Positions 33,807 through 43,359 of a stretch of DNA of 64,000 bases are shown here, one piece after another. Made by a program: the position numbers and the translations under genes. The notes below the pieces were generated by a model, which saw only the letters and a list, made by a program, of their open reading frames with translations, ran no database searches and was not told the DNA's origin. Source of the DNA: Leptolyngbya sp. FACHB-321 (GTDB taxonomy: Bacteria > Cyanobacteriota > Cyanobacteriia > Leptolyngbyales > Leptolyngbyaceae); NCBI RefSeq assembly GCF_014695975.1, contig NZ_JACJPI010000081.1, positions 1 to 64,000 of the forward strand. The letters are read 5' to 3'. The stretch's first letter is position 1, and each line of letters begins with the position of its first letter.

Positions 33807-34715
33807 ATGACCTTAAACAAATCTGTTTTTATTCTTATTCCCGTTCACAACCGGAAGACGATTACCCTGGCATGTTTAGAAGCACTAGAGAAAAACAGTT
33901 ACTTGGAGCGCTACCAGGCTGTAGTCATAGATGATGGATCTGTAGATAATACAGGGCAAGCAATACGGGCTACCTACCCAGATGTAACAGTTCTAGAGGG
34001 GAACGGCAATCTCTGGTGGACAGGGGCGATCGCGCTAGGAATGCAATACGCCTATAAGCAAGGGGCAGAATTTTTTATTTGGCTCAATGATGACTGTCAA
34101 TTTGCGGCAGATACGCTTAGTCACTTAGTTAACTTTGGGCAATTGCATCCAAGTAGTATTATTGGTTGCCAGGGCTTTGAAGCAGGTAAAGCTGGGGTGA
34201 TCGCCTTTGGTGGCAAGCGCAAAACATGGCAGGGTTATCGCTTTCTTGAGGCTGCGATCGGGCAGGTCATTCCTTGCGATTTACTCAGCGGTAATATTGT
34301 TTGCATCCCTCGCGCTGTTGTAGAAACGATCGGCTATCCTGACCCTAAGCTAGTGCCTCATTATGGAGGCGATTCCCTTTTTCTCATTCGTGCTAAAAAG
34401 GCGGGCTTTCCTCTCTTTGTTGATGCCACAACAACGGTTTTTAACCTGCCTGGTGAGTCAGCATTGTATCCCACTCATTGGCTGCTACAGCCGGGCGATC
34501 CACTTAAGCTGCTGAAGTTGGTCTTTGTGCCACAGTCTGGATTAAGCTGGCGGGTTTGGCTCAGACTAAACTGGGAAGCTTACTCGCTTTGGGGCATCGT
34601 AATGTTTCTCAAAAAATATAGTTCGATTCTACTCATAACGCTTTTACGCTTTTTACCGTTGTCTTTGCGTCAGCAATTTAGCAAACTAACATCAGCCCAT
34701 GAGCCTAACAACTAG
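33807..34715 (+). CDS. glycosyltransferase family 2 protein (second of tandem pair)
   Basis: 302 residues. FILIPVHNRKTITLACLEAL, VVIDDGSVDNTG, NLWWTGAIALGM and FIWLNDDCQFA align directly with the upstream gene, so the two arose by duplication. This copy contains a HIP1 site (near 34024) and is nearer the genomic composition. The C-terminal half diverges more, as expected if the acceptors differ. It ends 17 bases after the next gene's start. Confidence 0.86.
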   Translation: MTLNKSVFILIPVHNRKTITLACLEALEKNSYLERYQAVVIDDGSVDNTGQAIRATYPDVTVLEGNGNLWWTGAIALGMQYAYKQGAEFFIWLNDDCQFAADTLSHLVNFGQLHPSSIIGCQGFEAGKAGVIAFGGKRKTWQGYRFLEAAIGQVIPCDLLSGNIVCIPRAVVETIGYPDPKLVPHYGGDSLFLIRAKKAGFPLFVDATTTVFNLPGESALYPTHWLLQPGDPLKLLKLVFVPQSGLSWRVWLRLNWEAYSLWGIVMFLKKYSSILLITLLRFLPLSLRQQFSKLTSAHEPNN

Positions 34716-35625
34716 CACTATTAGCGTTGTTATTACCTGCTACTCAGAAGGGGAGCTGATTTTTGATGCAGTCAACAGTGTCTTAAAACAGACGTTGCCA
34801 GCAAACGATTTAATTTTGGTGAATGATGGCTCCACTGATACCAAAACGAATGAAGTCTGTCGTGAATTAGAGCAGCAAGGCGCTATTCAAGTTATCTGGC
34901 AGAAGCCAAACGGAGGACCTTCGATCGCCAGAAATCGTGGTTTTAGTGCCGCAACGGGCGATCTTTTTGTTTTGCTAGATGCTGATGATGTGTTGCCATC
35001 AACGGCACTAGAACTCATTCAAGCAGCATTCGATCAGCATCCCGATGCAGGCTTTATTTACGGAAATTATATCCGGCAAAATGAAGCGACTGCTGCTGGT
35101 ACTTTAGTTGATCCGGGTAATATTTCACTTCAGACAATGCTGAGTCCAAAGTCTTTTTCGCTTAGCTCTCAATGGAAGCTCGTTGGTACAACACCACTAC
35201 GGCGATCACTGTGGGAAGCCCTCGGCGGTTACGATCCTGAGTTTGGTGTACAAGATTTGCACGATGTCGAGTTTTGGATGCGTGCGATCGCCTCTGGTTG
35301 CCCTTACTATCACCTGGCAGAACCAATTTACATCTGGCGAAAATATTTGGGTCAAAATAGTCGCAAAGTTACACCGCTTGCCTGGTACAAAATTGCTCAA
35401 AAGCACTTTGAAATTTATCGCCAGGTAGGTTTAGAATGGCGAGCCTACGAATTACTCTTACTTGGCAGCAAATGGCTTAATCAAACCGCTTTGACGAACA
35501 CCTATGCTCAAAAACTATTGAAATTTCTTTGGCAAGGTAATATCCATTTTTCGTCCTTAGTTGCTCTGGCTTTGCCGACTCAACTGCTGCGTTGGTTGGC
35601 AAAACGTGCGACCTCCAAGCGTTGA
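34699..35625 (+). CDS. glycosyltransferase family 2 protein
   Basis: 308 residues. The GT-A motifs are VVITCYSEGELIFDAVNSVL, LILVNDGSTDTKTN, NGGPSIARNRGFSAATGD and FVLLDADDVLP (DxD). The C-terminal DLHDVEFWMRAIASG holds the catalytic-base ED-like pair. It differs from the preceding tandem pair and is closer to WcaA-type enzymes. It overlaps the upstream gene by 17 bases. It presumably adds another residue to the same glycan. Confidence 0.87.
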   Translation: MSLTTSTISVVITCYSEGELIFDAVNSVLKQTLPANDLILVNDGSTDTKTNEVCRELEQQGAIQVIWQKPNGGPSIARNRGFSAATGDLFVLLDADDVLPSTALELIQAAFDQHPDAGFIYGNYIRQNEATAAGTLVDPGNISLQTMLSPKSFSLSSQWKLVGTTPLRRSLWEALGGYDPEFGVQDLHDVEFWMRAIASGCPYYHLAEPIYIWRKYLGQNSRKVTPLAWYKIAQKHFEIYRQVGLEWRAYELLLLGSKWLNQTALTNTYAQKLLKFLWQGNIHFSSLVALALPTQLLRWLAKRATSKR

Positions 35626-35700
35626 TTGTGCTATCTACAATGCTTGCCAAAATTTGACAACCGCTTGCTTTAACTACACTCTTGTTTAACTAAAACCCTT

Positions 35701-36465
35701 GTGATTAATTCGCTCAATCCTATTCAGATCATTGCAACGCCTGTGTATCCAACCAGTTATGAGGATGCGTGCGATCGCATTCAGGCATGGGCACAGGCAA
35801 AAACCTCCTGCTATGTTGTGGCAGCTAATGTTCATGTGGTGATGACTGCCTATTGGCAGCGATCGTATCAGCAAGTGATTAATGGTGCCGCACTGGTAAC
35901 ACCGGATGGTATGCCGCTGGTGATGGGTTTACGCCTGTTGGGAGCTAAGCAGCAACAACGGGTCTACGGTCCTGATTTGATGCTGGCATGGTGTGATCGT
36001 GCGGCACAAGCAGGCATCCCGCTGTATCTCTATGGCGGCACCAAAACCATGCTGGACACACTTCAGCAAAATTTGGTGCAGCGCTTTCCGGGACTGCTCA
36101 TTGCAGGCACTCATGCCCCACCGTTTCGCCCGCTGACTTTAGAAGAGGAGCGTGCCGATCGCGATCGTATTCATGCGTCTGGTGCGTCTGTTGTCTTCGT
36201 AGGGTTAGGCTGCCCCAAGCAAGAAGAGTGGATGGCACGACAGCAGGGCAAGCTCAACGCAGTGATGGTCGGCGTGGGAGCCGCTTTTAGCTTTCATAGT
36301 GGCGAAGTGTCTCAAGCACCACGCTGGATGATGGCATGGGGCTTGGAATGGCTGTACCGCTTTGCTATGGAACCAGCACGCCTGTGGCGGCGCTATCTCA
36401 TTAACAACCCCGCCTTTCTCCTTTTATTTTCCTGGCAGCTAGTACGATCGCGACGATCACACTAA
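35701..36465 (+). CDS. WecG/TagA/CpsF family glycosyltransferase
   Basis: This 254-residue GT26 enzyme transfers ManNAc-type sugars to lipid-linked acceptors. Motifs: VVAANVHVVMTAYWQ, ALVTPDGMPLVMGLRLLGA, YGPDLM, LYLYGGTKTMLD, VVFVGLGCPKQEEWMARQ, VGVGAAFSFHSGEVSQAPRWM and a C-terminal LEWLYRFAMEPARLWRRYL. It closes the polysaccharide cluster. Its composition is normal for the genome, unlike the middle of the cluster. The start is GTG 35701. Confidence 0.92.
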   Translation: MINSLNPIQIIATPVYPTSYEDACDRIQAWAQAKTSCYVVAANVHVVMTAYWQRSYQQVINGAALVTPDGMPLVMGLRLLGAKQQQRVYGPDLMLAWCDRAAQAGIPLYLYGGTKTMLDTLQQNLVQRFPGLLIAGTHAPPFRPLTLEEERADRDRIHASGASVVFVGLGCPKQEEWMARQQGKLNAVMVGVGAAFSFHSGEVSQAPRWMMAWGLEWLYRFAMEPARLWRRYLINNPAFLLLFSWQLVRSRRSH

Positions 36466-36581
36466 CGGCAGGCTCTTCTCTAGATCCAGGATCGGGTATG
36501 GGTTGTGCGATCGTTCAGTGCAGGCGTATTAAAGTGCAAGTGTACTGCTAACCTGGAAGGTAGCTCTGCGGCATTAGCAGC

Positions 36582-39500
36582 ATGATCCCCCTGAAGCTAG
36601 TTCTTAAAAATTTTCTTAGCTACCGTAACGCGACCCTGGATTTTCGGGGTCTGCATACGGCGTGTATTTGTGGTGCCAATGGAGCAGGCAAATCATCGTT
36701 GCTGGAGGCGATCGCGTGGGCAGTTTGGGGGCAAAGCCGCGCCGCTTCTGAGGATGATGTCATTCACATTGGCGCTCAAGAGGCGCAGGTCGATTTCATC
36801 TTCAGCAACAACCAGCACACCTACCGCATTCTTCGCAGCCGCTATCGAGGGCAGTCATCGTCTCTAGAGTTTCAGGTGGCGCAGGGGGAAGGCAACGGGA
36901 AAGTAGAAGGCGAAAAGCAGAAGGTAGAGGCAGTAGAGGGTGCAGCAGCGGCGGGTGCAGAGGAAGCATGGGAAGCAGAGGGGCAGGGGAGAAGGGTAGG
37001 GCTGTCTAATCCCCGCTCCCCATTCCCTACTCCCCATTCCCTACGCTTCCGCACTCTCACTGCCAAAGGCGTTCGCGCGACGCAGCAGTTGATCCTCGAG
37101 CACCTGAAGCTAGATTATGAGACGTTTGTAAATTCAGCGTATCTGCGGCAGGGTCGGGCAGATGAGTTCATGCTGAAGCGACCCACCGAACGCAAGCAAA
37201 TTCTCGCCGATCTGCTGAAGTTGGAACAGTACGATCGGGTTGCAGACCAAGCTAAAGATCAATCACGCCAGTTTAAGGGACAGATTGAGCTACTAGAACG
37301 CAGTCTGGAAGCAATGCAGTCACAGCTACAGACGCGCGATCGTGTTGTGGCAGAGCGAGCAGCGCTGGAGTTAAAGCTGGCAATGCTGCGCGAGCAACAG
37401 ATGGCGGATAGCGAGCAGTTACATACGCTTCAGGCCATGCAGCAGCAACGCCAGACCTGGCAGCAGCAGCATACCTGGCAACAGCAGCAGCAGCGCCACC
37501 TGGAGCAGGACTGTCAGCGGTTGCAGCAAGAACTAACGGCAATCCAGCAGCAGCAGCAAGAGTTAGGGGCTTTATTGGAGCAAGAAGCTGCGATCGTGGC
37601 TGGCTACCGTCAGTTTCAAAACTTACAGGCGCAAGAAGAAAGCGTATCGGCTCGGTTCAAAGCTCATCAGCAGGCGCAGGCACAGCGTCAGCAATACCAG
37701 CAGCAGCAAAACGAGCGTTTAACAGAGCAGCAGCGTCAGATCCAGCAGGTGCAGGCACAGTTAGAGGCGCTCACCCAGCAGGATGCTGAGTTACAACAGA
37801 CCCTTGCCAAAGCGGCAGACATAGCGGCAGCAGTGCAGCAACTTCAGCAGGCACGTGCCCATTTGAGCCAACTCGATCAGCGGCAGGTGCAGGCTTCTCC
37901 CCTTTTACAGCGTCGTCAGGTCATTCAAAGCCAGCTTGATCGCCTGAGTACTCGTCTCACCACACGCTTAGAGGAACTACACGCCTCCGCGCAGCAGCTT
38001 CAAGCGCAGCAGTCGTGCCAACCCCAGCTTAAACAAGCCGTACAGGAAGTGAGCGATCGCATCGCTGCCCTGGATGCACGACGCGCCTATCAAGAACGAG
38101 TGCGCGAGAAAGGCTTAGAACGTCGCAGCTTCATGGAGCAGCTTCAAGAACAGCAACGGCACTGTGAAGGGCAACTGGCAGCATTAGAGCAAAAAATGCA
38201 ACTGTTAGTGGCGGAGGACAGGGGAGAGGAGGGAGGAGAGGCAAAAGGCAAAAGGCAAAAGGCAAAAGGTAAACAGCTGGAACATGAATTTACTCAAGCC
38301 GCAGAGTCTTCTAGCGTAGCAGCGCACTGCACAACGCCTAATGCTTCCCCACTCCCTACTCCCCACTCCCTACTCCCCACTCCCTATCCTCCCTGCCCTC
38401 TTTGCGATCGTCCCCTTGACGAACAGCACTGGAACCTGGTGTTAGAGAAGCATCAAATTGAGCAGCAAGCCGTGTTAGACCAAGTGTGGGTCATTCGGGA
38501 GCAGCTATCGGCATCCGAACGCGAAATTCAAATTTTGCGAGACGAATACCGTGCTCTGGAGCGCGAACTAAAGCCATACAGTGCAGTGCTGGAACGTCGG
38601 GGACAACTGCAAGAGCAGCTTCAAACGACGATCGCGGTGCAAGCAACCTTGCAGCAGGTTGTAGCAGAAGCGGCTGAGTTGGAGCGATCCCTTCAGCTTG
38701 GCAATTACGCGACTGAGCTACATGATGAACTGCGCTTACTCGATCGCAGTTTGCAGGAGCTACATTACGACGAGAAAGATCATGCACTCGCGCGGGGCGA
38801 GGTCGATCGCTGGCGTTGGGCAGAAATTCGCCAAGCCGAAATCAAACAGGCACAACGACGACACGACCAACTGTCGCAACGGCAACCCGACCTTTACGCT
38901 CAACTCACGGAACTGCAAGCCAACCTGAAGCAGTTAAATGCCGAAACGGCTACCCAGCTTGCCCTGTTGGATCGTCAAATCGCTGGGATTGGTTACGAGT
39001 TGGAGCAACATAACGCCCTACGACATGCCCTGCGCGAAGCGCAACATTGGCAATTGCGTTATCAAGAAATCGGTCGTGCCCGCCAGCACTATCCTCAGAT
39101 GCAGCAACGAGTCAGCGAATTAGCCCAGGCGTTGGACGATCGCCAGCATGGCTTGCAGGCGGCTCAAATGCAGTTGCAGCAACTGGTACAACAGCTAGAG
39201 CGCACCCCAGACTGCCAGGCACAAATGCAAACCCTGGAAGCACGGATGCAGCAGCAACGATCGCACCTAGATGAACAACTGGCATCCCTCGGTCGCCTAC
39301 AGCAGCAACAGCAGCAGCTTGAAACACTGAATACTCAATACTCAGCGCTCAACACTCAACTACAAGCCGTTCAGCGACAGCAGCGCATCTATCAAGAATT
39401 AGCTCAAGCCTTTGGTAAAAACGGCATTCAGGCGTTGATGATCGAAAATGCGCTGCCGCAACTAGAAGCCGAAACCAATCAAATCCTTAGCCGCCTCAGC

Positions 39501-39953
39501 GCTAACCAGCTACATATTCAATTCGTTACCCAGCGCTCAAACCGTCGTGACCAGGTGCGTCAGGCAAAAGCCAGTAAAGCTCGCAACACCCTGCAACAAT
39601 CAAAACTGATTGAGACGCTAGATATTTTGATTGCCGATGCTCATGGCACCCGCCCCTATGAAACCTATTCCGGCGGCGAGGCGTTTCGGGTCAACTTTGC
39701 AATTCGGCTGGCGTTAGCGCGACTGCTGGCACATCGATCGGGCACCGCACTGCAAATGCTCATTGTTGACGAAGGCTTTGGCACGCAGGATGCAGAAGGC
39801 TGCGATCGCCTCATTGCCGCCATTAACGCGATTGCCCCCGACTTTGCCTGCATTCTCACTGTCACCCACGTCCCTCACTTCAAAGAAGCGTTTCAATCAC
39901 GCATTGAGGTCTTCAAAACTGAACAAGGTTCTCAGGTGAGCTTAGTCATTTAG
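36582..39953 (+). CDS. sbcC: SbcC/Rad50-type exonuclease subunit
   Basis: 1123-residue SMC-like ATPase that with SbcD cleaves DNA hairpins and ends. Walker A is ICGANGAGKSSLLEA (about 31-40). A long Gln-rich coiled coil is interrupted by the zinc hook CPLCDRPLD (about 605). The signature YSGGEAFRVNFA (about 1028) and Walker B MLIVDEGFGTQD (about 1058) follow. Two low-complexity segments, about 103-150 and 545-603, are encoded by purine/pyrimidine tandem repeats inserted in frame. The second sits immediately before the zinc hook. No sbcD is in the window. The last 46 bases including the stop are duplicated downstream. Confidence 0.93.
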   Translation: MIPLKLVLKNFLSYRNATLDFRGLHTACICGANGAGKSSLLEAIAWAVWGQSRAASEDDVIHIGAQEAQVDFIFSNNQHTYRILRSRYRGQSSSLEFQVAQGEGNGKVEGEKQKVEAVEGAAAAGAEEAWEAEGQGRRVGLSNPRSPFPTPHSLRFRTLTAKGVRATQQLILEHLKLDYETFVNSAYLRQGRADEFMLKRPTERKQILADLLKLEQYDRVADQAKDQSRQFKGQIELLERSLEAMQSQLQTRDRVVAERAALELKLAMLREQQMADSEQLHTLQAMQQQRQTWQQQHTWQQQQQRHLEQDCQRLQQELTAIQQQQQELGALLEQEAAIVAGYRQFQNLQAQEESVSARFKAHQQAQAQRQQYQQQQNERLTEQQRQIQQVQAQLEALTQQDAELQQTLAKAADIAAAVQQLQQARAHLSQLDQRQVQASPLLQRRQVIQSQLDRLSTRLTTRLEELHASAQQLQAQQSCQPQLKQAVQEVSDRIAALDARRAYQERVREKGLERRSFMEQLQEQQRHCEGQLAALEQKMQLLVAEDRGEEGGEAKGKRQKAKGKQLEHEFTQAAESSSVAAHCTTPNASPLPTPHSLLPTPYPPCPLCDRPLDEQHWNLVLEKHQIEQQAVLDQVWVIREQLSASEREIQILRDEYRALERELKPYSAVLERRGQLQEQLQTTIAVQATLQQVVAEAAELERSLQLGNYATELHDELRLLDRSLQELHYDEKDHALARGEVDRWRWAEIRQAEIKQAQRRHDQLSQRQPDLYAQLTELQANLKQLNAETATQLALLDRQIAGIGYELEQHNALRHALREAQHWQLRYQEIGRARQHYPQMQQRVSELAQALDDRQHGLQAAQMQLQQLVQQLERTPDCQAQMQTLEARMQQQRSHLDEQLASLGRLQQQQQQLETLNTQYSALNTQLQAVQRQQRIYQELAQAFGKNGIQALMIENALPQLEAETNQILSRLSANQLHIQFVTQRSNRRDQVRQAKASKARNTLQQSKLIETLDILIADAHGTRPYETYSGGEAFRVNFAIRLALARLLAHRSGTALQMLIVDEGFGTQDAEGCDRLIAAINAIAPDFACILTVTHVPHFKEAFQSRIEVFKTEQGSQVSLVI

Positions 39954-40045
39954 AGTTTGTTTGCGCCTCATACTGCCAACGGTTCCGGTCGCACCACGGC
40001 TGAACAAGGTTCTCAGGTGAGCTTAGTCATTTAGAGTTTGTTTGC
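39919..40045 (+). repeat. 46-bp perfect direct repeat at the sbcC 3' end
   Basis: Copy 1 (39919-39964) and copy 2 (40000-40045) are identical over 46 bases, beginning CTGAACAAGGTTCTC and ending TTAGAGTTTGTTTGC, separated by 35 bp. Copy 1 encodes the last residues and stop of SbcC; copy 2 is non-coding. Confidence 0.9.
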
Positions 40046-40052
40046 CGCTCCT

Positions 40053-40256
40053 CTAACTGAGTTGGCTGCGAAACTGGTTGACGCTAATGGTTAGCAGAAC
40101 GATCGCAATCACTGCTAGTGCCAAAGCGTGCATCCACAGCGCTTCTAAACCAACTCCTTTCAGCAAAATGCCTTGCACGATCGTGATGTCGTGCCGCAGT
40201 GAATTGAGCAGCGACGCAAGCTGGAAAAAAGTTAGCATGGTTTCGATTGGATACCA
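40053..40256 (-). pseudogene. C-terminal remnant of an ABC-2 transporter permease
   Basis: The frame downstream of a stop at about 40257 reads YPIETMLTFFQLASLL, then NSLRHDITIVQGILLKGVGL, then ALALAVIAIVLLTISVNQF. This matches the end of YbhR/YhhJ-type permeases (SPIExMPxxFQ...NPLRYF..I.RGIFLKGVGL..LW). Only about 68 residues remain. There is no start, Walker-containing partner or upstream membrane region in any frame. It lies against the duplicated sbcC tail, suggesting that a recombination event removed the rest. Confidence 0.6.
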
Positions 40257-40348
40257 TTAGAGATGATCTGCTCAACGCCATCGAACTGCGTGAAGATGGC
40301 TGAGTGGCTTTCTTTATTGAAAAGCGACGTAGTCGTTCGTATAGAACG

Positions 40349-42097
40349 CTAGTCCTTTGCAGCACCTGGATCAAAGCGCTTGTCAGCCGCTAACAGTTCT
40401 TGGAGTTCAGTTCCCGACAATGGAGTGCTGAACAAACTACCCTGCATAGCATGACAACCACTTTGCCGCAAAAAGTTAAACTGTGCGACTGTTTCGACCC
40501 CCTCCGCAATGACCTTAAGCTGAAGGCTTTGCCCGACTGCAATAATCATTTTGGCGATCGCGGCATCATCAGTATCCGTCATCATGTTTTGAATAAAGGA
40601 CTTGTCAATTTTCAGGCTGTCGAGTGGAAAGCGCTTGAGATAGTTTAGCGACGAAAAGCCGGTGCCAAAATCATCAAGGGCAATTTGCACCCCGATCGCT
40701 TTAAGTTCCTTAAGTTTCAAAACAGTCAGTTCGACCGCAGACATGGCGCAGGCTTCGGTCAGTTCCAACACCAGTACATCGGCAGAAAGCCCGGTCTGCT
40801 GCAACGTGTTTGTCACAGTCGTGACCAAATTTTCTTGCTGGAACTGGTGCGCTGAAACGTTTATTGCTAGCCGCAGCGGTAGAGCCATTGCTGACTGCCA
40901 TACCGTTGCTTGACGGCAAGCAGTTTCTAACGCCCAACGTCCGATCGCCAGCTCTGTGGCAGGATCTTCGGCATTAGCAAGAAAAACGTCTGGATTGATT
41001 AGCCCATGCGTTGGATGGTTCCAGCGTAACAGTGCCTCAGCGCCAATAATCCGCCCTGTGATCAAGTTAACCTGTGGCTGATAGTAAACCTGAAATTCCT
41101 GCCGCTCAAGCGCAAGTGCCAGTTGACTCTGCATGAGCTGTTTCTCAGCCTCTAGCACAGCTAGTTCGGGTGAGTAAAGCTGGTACTGATTGTTCTGCGC
41201 TTTGGCGTAGCGTAAGGCAATTTCAGCATGGTCAAAGAGTTGGTCAGGGCTGCTGCCATGCTCTGGGTAAAAAGCAATGCCCATCCTTACCTGGATCTGC
41301 ACACTCTGCTCATCCAGCTCGTAGGGTTCTGTAAGGCTTGCCAAAAGGTTCTGCACAAGGTTGTCGATCGTCCGTTCATTACCAACTTCGTCGCTAACCT
41401 GATTGAGCAACACGCCAAATTCATTCGCAACAAGCCGTGCGACCGCATCACTTTCGCCTACAGCCCGCTTGAGTCGTGTGGCAACTTTTTGTAACAGGCG
41501 ATCGCCGTTGAAGTACCCCAACGCCGTGTTAACTGCACCAAAATCTTTTAGATTAAGGTGCATAACGGCGACACTATAACCTGCTTCCTGTGCCTGTTGA
41601 ATGGCGTTCTGGCATTGGTTATGAAAGGAAATGCGATTGGGCAGATTTGTCAGGGGATCAACATACGCCATCTGCCCTAACATACTGGCTGCCCGCTTCA
41701 TTTCACGAATGTAGGGCTGCGTCAGGGTATCGCGTTTCTCCAACCGGGCGGCAATGGCACCCAGCAACTCTGCCCGCTTGAAGGGCTTAGTCAAATAATC
41801 ATCAGCGCCCAGTTCCATACCCTGGCGTAGATCAGTACGATCGGCTTTGGCGCTCAAGAAAATAAACGGGATCGTTGCTGTTGCTGGTTGATCCCGCAGT
41901 TGCCGCAAGACTTCGTAACCGTCAAACTCAGGCATCATCACATCACAGATGATTAAATCTGGTTCATACATCTGTGCAAGCTGAACGCCTGTGGCACCAT
42001 CATTCGCAATGAGTATCTCAAAGGCTTCTGCTTTCAGTAGCTTGAGCATTAAAGTGCAGACAAGTGCATCATCTTCAATCACCAGAATCTGGGTCAT
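40349..42097 (-). CDS. response regulator with GGDEF and EAL domains (c-di-GMP phosphodiesterase candidate)
   Basis: 582 residues: receiver (about 1-125, Asp52 in LIICDVMMPEF, Lys in DDYLTKPFK), GGDEF domain (about 150-305) and EAL domain (about 325-570). The GGDEF signature is degraded to VANEF (VARLVANEFGVLLN), so cyclase activity is unlikely. The EAL domain keeps EALLRW, NVSAHQF, ELTEACAM, LDDFGTGFSSL, KIDKSFI and IAEGVET, so hydrolysis of c-di-GMP is expected, controlled by phosphorylation. No partner kinase is adjacent. Confidence 0.92.
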   Translation of the reverse strand: MTQILVIEDDALVCTLMLKLLKAEAFEILIANDGATGVQLAQMYEPDLIICDVMMPEFDGYEVLRQLRDQPATATIPFIFLSAKADRTDLRQGMELGADDYLTKPFKRAELLGAIAARLEKRDTLTQPYIREMKRAASMLGQMAYVDPLTNLPNRISFHNQCQNAIQQAQEAGYSVAVMHLNLKDFGAVNTALGYFNGDRLLQKVATRLKRAVGESDAVARLVANEFGVLLNQVSDEVGNERTIDNLVQNLLASLTEPYELDEQSVQIQVRMGIAFYPEHGSSPDQLFDHAEIALRYAKAQNNQYQLYSPELAVLEAEKQLMQSQLALALERQEFQVYYQPQVNLITGRIIGAEALLRWNHPTHGLINPDVFLANAEDPATELAIGRWALETACRQATVWQSAMALPLRLAINVSAHQFQQENLVTTVTNTLQQTGLSADVLVLELTEACAMSAVELTVLKLKELKAIGVQIALDDFGTGFSSLNYLKRFPLDSLKIDKSFIQNMMTDTDDAAIAKMIIAVGQSLQLKVIAEGVETVAQFNFLRQSGCHAMQGSLFSTPLSGTELQELLAADKRFDPGAAKD

Positions 42098-42716
42098 TTT
42101 CCTTGCTCTCTTTGGACAAGAACGGTGCTGCGATCGCGGTGAGGCACTGGGGCGATCGCCCCCACTGGTCTAAACAGCTTTGCGCCTGCTCTAGAAGACG
42201 ATGTGACTCTAGAAATCGATATGTAAGACTGCCAGCTTTACTGTTGAGGCTCGATAACATCTAAGTGAGCCTTCTATGCAATAATCTGGCGACAGCTTAC
42301 TACGCCAACAATACTACCAGCGACAGCTTTAGCGTTCTTTTTTAACGTTCCCTAAGTGTAAAGAAAATCAACCCAGGCAGTAGGTGTCTCTGTACCAGTG
42401 GTCTGTGCATTGCAGCAGCGCAAGACAAACCTTTGTAGGTAAAATGGCGATTGAGCAGTATAATTCAGGCGCTTATAGCTGAGATCTTCACAGCTAAACG
42501 CTTTAGCAGTCAGATCGTTTTAACCTTAAAAGGTAATTGAACAGATGTTCTGCCAGTAGTGCTGGTGGAAGCAACGCACTCTTGCTTAATCTGTCTTACT
42601 AATGATAAAACCTGATTCTAAGGTTGTTAGTGTTAAAAAAGCTGTCAAATCAGTCCCGTTATGGCTGAGAGTGCTTGAAATCTCTCCAGCCTTGCCCAGG
42701 TTGTTAATTCCAGGTT
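42098..42716. other. 619-bp intergenic region between divergent genes
   Basis: It contains two HIP1 sites, one in the longer palindrome GGGGCGATCGCCCC (about 42151-42164), and no convincing frame. It must hold the divergent promoters for the c-di-GMP regulator and the CURT1-like gene, but no consensus promoter can be defended by eye. Confidence 0.5.
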
Positions 42717-43175
42717 ATGAGTATGAGTTCTGACGTTCAAGAATCTGAGTTTCCCGATACAAGCCCTTCTGGTTTTGCTCCTGATCTAGGCATGCCAACG
42801 GATGAGCCTCTGTTGCTGCCACCTGCCACTGAATCCGAGACGAGCCAACAACTGAAGCAAGTCGGCGATCGTATTTATAAGTTTCTGTCCGGCTTGCCTG
42901 ACTATTTGTCAGACTTTTTTGGCGAGTACAAGCGCCCTCTTATAACGCTGGGTCTTATTTTCGGCTCGATTGTGTCTGTTAAGCTGACCCTTGCGCTTCT
43001 GGATGCCATCAACGACATTCCTTTGCTGGCACCAACGTTTGAGCTGATCGGCTTTGCCTACACTGCCTGGTTTATTTATCGTTACTTATGGCGAGCCTCT
43101 AACCGAGAAGAGCTAGCCCAAAGCTTTGGCTCCTTAAGAGATCAGGTTTTAGGCAGAGGCGCACCCAAAGTCTAG
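42717..43175 (+). CDS. CURT1/CAAD domain thylakoid membrane protein
   Basis: 152 residues. A disordered acidic N-terminus (1-50) precedes an amphipathic helix (IYKFLSGLPDYLSDFFGEYK), two closely spaced transmembrane helices (LITLGLIFGSIVSVKLTLALL and FELIGFAYTAWFIYRYLW) and a second amphipathic helix. This is the CAAD domain, also called CURT1, which shapes thylakoid margins in cyanobacteria and plants and is sometimes appended to aminoacyl-tRNA synthetases. Here it stands alone, as CurT-type proteins do. Start ATG 42717. Confidence 0.88.
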   Translation: MSMSSDVQESEFPDTSPSGFAPDLGMPTDEPLLLPPATESETSQQLKQVGDRIYKFLSGLPDYLSDFFGEYKRPLITLGLIFGSIVSVKLTLALLDAINDIPLLAPTFELIGFAYTAWFIYRYLWRASNREELAQSFGSLRDQVLGRGAPKV

Positions 43176-43359
43176 CGATCGCTGCTACAAGCAACGGGCG
43201 AACGCTTTGTTCTGAATGCCCTCTTTCCCTTTGCCGTTGAGATTGCTTCACGTTAAGCAGCCGACATTAAGAGTGTGTAGGCAAAAGGGTAGGAGGGTAT
43301 TTTCGATCGCGTTTTTGCCGAGACGAGGCGATTACACGATGCCTTTGCATAAGTTAATT

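Noticed and set aside
40084-40374. 96-codon minus-strand frame overlapping the permease remnant
   Set aside because: The permease similarity lies in a different frame (40053-40256); this one has no recognisable content.
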